From Streptosporangiaceae bacterium (GTDB lineage Bacteria > Actinomycetota > Actinomycetes > Streptosporangiales > Streptosporangiaceae), in assembly GCA_030045215.1 (NCBI GenBank), contig JASIBJ010000758.1, positions 1-15,581 on the forward strand: a DNA stretch of 15,581 nucleotides, read 5' to 3'. The notes below the pieces were generated by a model that was given only the letters and a program-made list of their open reading frames with translations, did not search any database and was not told the origin of the DNA. This document shows, one piece after another, positions 12,699-15,581 of the stretch. The number at the start of each line of letters is the position of its first letter. Positions within the stretch are counted from its first letter, which is position 1. Position numbers and translations under genes: made by a program.

Positions 12699-14062
12699 AC
12701 CGGGTCCGCCGCCATCCGATCGAGGATCTCCCCGACGAGGCCCCGTGGCGTCTGCGGGTGCAGGAAGGCGAACCTGGCCACGGTCTCGCCCTCCCACGTC
12801 GTCGGCGGCATGAACGCGACCTGGTCATCCACGAGCCGGCTGGCCCACCGGGCGTAGTCCCCCGGCTGCCAGCCTGGCCGGCGGAACAGCACGACCGACA
12901 GCTCGGGCTCCCTGATCAACTCCAGGTAGTCCCGTGACCTGATCTCCTGCGCCGCCTGCCTGGCCAGCGCGATCCCGGCCTCGATCGCCTCGGAGTAGGC
13001 GCGCACGCCGTACACCGACAGGGAGAACCACAGCGGCAGGCCCCTGGCCCGTCGCGTGAGGTGGAAGGCGTAGTCGGTCGGATTCCATTCGCCCGGCCGC
13101 TCGTGAATGACGTCCAGGTAGCTCGCGTGCTGCGTATGCACCGAACGGGCCAGCGCGGGTTCGGAGTACAGCAACGCCGCGCAGTCGAACGGCGCGAACA
13201 GCCACTTGTGCGGGTCCACCACGAACGAGTCGGCGTGCTCGATACCCGAGTAAGCCGCACGGACGCTGGGCGCGAACAGCCCAGCCCCGCCGTAGGCGCC
13301 GTCCACGTGAAACCACAGATCGCGCTCGCGCGCCACCGCGGCGAGTCCCGCGAGGTCATCGATGATTCCGGCGTTGGTGGTTCCCGCGGTGGCCACGATC
13401 AGTGCCAGCGACCCGGGGTCGCCGTCGGACTCGATCGCCGCGCGCGCCGCCGCCCCGGTCAGGCGGTGGTCTGCCACGGGCACCACCAGCGCGTCCATCT
13501 CCAGCAGGCGCAGGGTGTTGCCGATCGAGGAGTGCGCGTCCGAGCCGACCAGGGCCCGCCAGCGCTGGCCGGGTCGTGTGCCGCGGCGCTTGGCCATCTC
13601 CCGCGCCACAGCGAGGGCCGACAGGTTGGCGGCCGAGCCGCCGGACACGAAGCAACCGCCGGCCCCGGCCGGCATCCCGGCCCGGTCGGCGATCAGGCGG
13701 AGCACCTGGTTCTCGGCGTGGATGGCGCCGGCCGCCTCGAGCCAGGAGATGCCCTGGATTGACGCGCAGGAGACCAGCATGTCGAACAGCAGAGCCGCCT
13801 TGGTCGGCGCCGCCGGGATGAAGCCGAGGAACCTCGGGCTGTCGGCAGAAATTACCGCCGGCGCCAGCATTGAGGCGTAGACGCCGAGGACCTGGTCCGG
13901 ATCATGACCGTCCTCGCCGAGCAGGCCGCGTACCGCGAAGTCCAGCTCGGCCGGATCGTGCGACCCCCTGTCCAGCGGCACCGGGTCGAGTCGCAGCCGG
14001 TTCTCCGCATACGCCAGTACTGACCTGATCATCTGCTCGGTCGTCGCGTCGACGCTGTGCAT
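12695..14062 (-). CDS. Group II PLP-dependent decarboxylase (aromatic-L-amino-acid/tryptophan decarboxylase-like)
   Basis: The 455-residue product carries all hallmarks of the pyridoxal-phosphate group II amino-acid decarboxylases: FVSGGSAANLSAL at 138-150 for phosphate binding, SDAHSS at 174-179 with the ring-stacking His177, HVDGAYGG at 252-259 with Asp254 pairing with the pyridine nitrogen, and VDPHKWLFAPFD at 282-293 with the Schiff-base Lys286. The length suits the aromatic-amino-acid decarboxylase branch, which makes amines such as tryptamine or tyramine, but the substrate cannot be read from the sequence. ATG 14062 starts 9 nt after the stop of the upstream membrane-protein gene, with no clear ribosome binding site, so translation is probably coupled. 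It is the last gene of the minus-strand set starting with the serpin. Confidence 0.88.
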   Translation of the reverse strand: MHSVDATTEQMIRSVLAYAENRLRLDPVPLDRGSHDPAELDFAVRGLLGEDGHDPDQVLGVYASMLAPAVISADSPRFLGFIPAAPTKAALLFDMLVSCASIQGISWLEAAGAIHAENQVLRLIADRAGMPAGAGGCFVSGGSAANLSALAVAREMAKRRGTRPGQRWRALVGSDAHSSIGNTLRLLEMDALVVPVADHRLTGAAARAAIESDGDPGSLALIVATAGTTNAGIIDDLAGLAAVARERDLWFHVDGAYGGAGLFAPSVRAAYSGIEHADSFVVDPHKWLFAPFDCAALLYSEPALARSVHTQHASYLDVIHERPGEWNPTDYAFHLTRRARGLPLWFSLSVYGVRAYSEAIEAGIALARQAAQEIRSRDYLELIREPELSVVLFRRPGWQPGDYARWASRLVDDQVAFMPPTTWEGETVARFAFLHPQTPRGLVGEILDRMAADPV

Positions 14063-14071
14063 AGCGGAAAA

Positions 14072-14572
14072 CTAGCGGAGGATCTCCACCAGCAGCACCC
14101 AGACGTTGCTCAGCCCGAAGACGAGGGCCGCGATGACGCTCGGGACCACCCAGTACAATCCGCCGCCCGCCTGCCCGATCAGTGTCGCGCCGGCGATCAC
14201 CAGGCAGCCGCAGCTGATCAGCGCCGGGAACACGCGCCCGATGAGCCGGCGCTTTACCGTCTCCTCCTCATTCCTGACCGTGCTCAGGTCCAGGTAAGTC
14301 TGCGCGCCTCCGATCACCAGGCCAGTCGCCAGCAACTCCAGGCCGAGCATCAGCCTGGACTGGCCTGGGACAACCACGAGCACCGCGGTGACGAGCGGGG
14401 TTCCGAAGAGGATCAGGGTCTGGGCCGCCCGGCTGGGCAGGCCCTTCGCGGCCAGGATCGGGCGGAGGTTGATGGAGACCGCGATGAACAGCAGGCCCAG
14501 GAGCGCGGCGGCGGCGGTGGCCACGGACTCGCCGAAGGCCGACCAGGCGCCAACGTTGTAGGCGGTGCTCAC
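14072..14572 (-). CDS. Five-helix integral membrane protein of unknown function
   Basis: The product has 166 residues, with predicted membrane helices at about 17-36, 52-69, 73-93, 112-132 and 139-161. A charged loop, RNEEETVKRR at 100-109, lies between helices 3 and 4. The segment LLGLLFIAVSINLR at 24-37 looks like a family I have seen in actinobacteria, but I cannot give it a function. The GTG start overlaps the serpin stop in a 4-nt GTGA and has no separate ribosome binding site, so it depends on serpin translation. The decarboxylase follows 9 nt after its stop. Context suggests one functional unit, with this protein at the membrane. Confidence 0.75.
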   Translation of the reverse strand: MSTAYNVGAWSAFGESVATAAAALLGLLFIAVSINLRPILAAKGLPSRAAQTLILFGTPLVTAVLVVVPGQSRLMLGLELLATGLVIGGAQTYLDLSTVRNEEETVKRRLIGRVFPALISCGCLVIAGATLIGQAGGGLYWVVPSVIAALVFGLSNVWVLLVEILR

Positions 14573-15581
14573 GCCGGCTGGCCGGGATTGGCGTCGAAGT
14601 CCTCACCGGAGCCCTCAGCGGCCTCGGCCGGCTGGGTAACCCAGGCCGAGAAGACCGGCAGCCCGTGCCAGCCGCCGTGGGCATCGGGAGACGCCTCGTT
14701 CCCATCCGTGGTAACCGCCACGACGGCGTACGGGTGCGCGAATCGCAGGTCGGCGACGCGGTGCAGGGCAGGGAGCGTCATCGCCATCGCGACGGCCATC
14801 GCCGTCACGGCGGCGGCCTCAAAGCCGTACCGGGTATAGCTGGCCATGGCAGCCTGTCGCGCCTGCCAGGGGCCGCCGCCGGGAGCCAGCGCGTTCTTGG
14901 CCGCCTGGAAGCCGAGCGCCGGATCCCTCAGGTCATGCGAGGACCTGGCCTGCCAGGCCGGCAAAACCGCGGTGCAGGTGTCGCGGCCAGCCGACGACCG
15001 CTCCTCCCGCAGCACCCAAGCGGGCCCCGGACCGAGCGGAAGGTCGGCCAGGCTGCGGCGCCGCACCTGACCACCAAGGGCGAGCATGACGGCAACCCGA
15101 TGGGCCGCCGCGAGCACGTCACCGGCCGGCACCGCCGGATCAGCCGCGACCGAGACCACCAGCAGGCCGTCCTGCGCTCGTGCCGCATGGACCGCGACGT
15201 CGCCGGCCTCGTCGGTCCCGGCGATGAACTGCGTGTGACCGGCAGCGGGGCGGCGAGCCACGAAAGGTGCCCGCAGCACGTGGCTGACCTGCCTGGACCA
15301 GCTGCTGTCGGCCCCGAGCTCGGCCGCCGGGGCCAGCTCGAACGGGGTCTTCCAGCTGACCTTGGTGGCCAGCGCCGTCGCCAGCACCAGGTACAGGTCG
15401 TCGGTCCGGCGTACCGGGAACTTTTCGATCAGACCGAACGTGTGCTCGCGCGCCCATGCGTCCAGCCCGGCCTGGTCAGGAAGCGGGCCGCGGGTCACCT
15501 CCGGCGGGAGCGCGTCGCGCCAGCGCTCGAACCCGGCGCTGAGCGGCGCGCCGCCGAGCGTCCAGACCGCCGCGGCGCTCG
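14569..15581 (-). CDS. Serpin-family protein, C-terminal part (5' end outside window)
   Basis: Serpins are suicide inhibitors of serine or cysteine proteases and are uncommon in bacteria. The window holds 336 residues open to the right edge, so the N-terminal part is missing. Serpin landmarks are TFGLIEKFP followed by LYLVLATALATKVSWKTPF (the conserved breach/strand 3A area), the hinge-like GFEAAAVTA with an Ala/Met-rich reactive loop (about 14776-14826), and the C-terminal LRFAHPYAVV...GLPVFSAWVTQP, matching the usual F-ADHPF...ILFMGRVVNP block. A GTG at 15498 is internal, since serpin-like sequence (for example WTLGGAPLSAGF) continues upstream. There is no sign of frameshift. It heads a coupled set with the membrane protein and the decarboxylase. 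Whether it inhibits a protease is inferred from the hinge. Confidence 0.8.
   Translation of the reverse strand, partial: SAAAVWTLGGAPLSAGFERWRDALPPEVTRGPLPDQAGLDAWAREHTFGLIEKFPVRRTDDLYLVLATALATKVSWKTPFELAPAAELGADSSWSRQVSHVLRAPFVARRPAAGHTQFIAGTDEAGDVAVHAARAQDGLLVVSVAADPAVPAGDVLAAAHRVAVMLALGGQVRRRSLADLPLGPGPAWVLREERSSAGRDTCTAVLPAWQARSSHDLRDPALGFQAAKNALAPGGGPWQARQAAMASYTRYGFEAAAVTAMAVAMAMTLPALHRVADLRFAHPYAVVAVTTDGNEASPDAHGGWHGLPVFSAWVTQPAEAAEGSGEDFDANPGQPA

Noticed and set aside
14569..15581. Serpin as a decayed pseudogene because some family residues differ
   Set aside because: The frame is open throughout, the hinge and C-terminal blocks are kept, and the stop is coupled to the next gene's start.
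1..15581. CRISPR arrays, tRNA or rRNA genes, insertion sequences, integrases, phage genes
   Set aside because: Reading both strands I saw no spaced identical repeats, cloverleaf-like sequence, transposase-like protein or terminal inverted repeats; the window is fully accounted for by ordinary genes and short spacers.

Overview
The window is high-GC throughout, uses GTG starts freely and packs its genes closely. It holds an actinobacterial-type PIG-L (MshB/Mca-like) deacetylase, a DksA-like zinc protein and proteins built from repeated carboxypeptidase-regulatory-like domains. Together these point to a filamentous or soil actinomycete (Actinomycetota). I cannot name a genus from the sequence alone.

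Layout, left to right. (1) Positions 1-2116, plus strand: the 3' part of a [NiFe]-hydrogenase maturation operon, hypE (cut by the window edge), hypA and hypB. (2) Positions 2266-5571, plus strand: a secreted 1101-residue protein made of ten roughly 97-residue beta-type repeats, each with exactly two cysteines. (3) Positions 5668-9729, minus strand: a co-directional run of an RCK-type potassium channel, hypF, and a TmrB-like P-loop protein only 10 nt behind hypF. (4) Positions 9922-10365, plus strand: a DUF1622 membrane protein, divergent from the channel. (5) Positions 10386-11674: a PIG-L deacetylase (minus) divergent from a DksA/TraR-type zinc protein (plus). (6) Positions 11856-12698, plus strand (probably starting further upstream): an MIP-family aquaporin whose stop codon overlaps that of the next gene. 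(7) Positions 12695-15581, minus strand: a tight set of a serpin (cut by the right edge), a five-helix membrane protein and a group II PLP-dependent decarboxylase.

How the genes work together. HypF (carbamoyl transfer) and HypE (dehydration to thiocyanate) supply cyanide ligands for the [NiFe] active site, and HypA and HypB insert nickel. HypC, HypD, the hydrogenase structural genes and the maturation protease are not visible; I infer that at least some lie left of the window. The hyp genes are split by the secreted repeat protein and the TmrB-like gene. The remaining genes look like envelope, transport and stress functions (channel, aquaporin, DUF1622, PIG-L, DksA-like) and one coupled serpin/membrane/decarboxylase operon of unknown purpose.

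I saw no tRNA, rRNA, CRISPR array, insertion sequence or integrase. No stretch longer than 300 bases lacks a gene; the longest gap is 192 nt (9730-9921).
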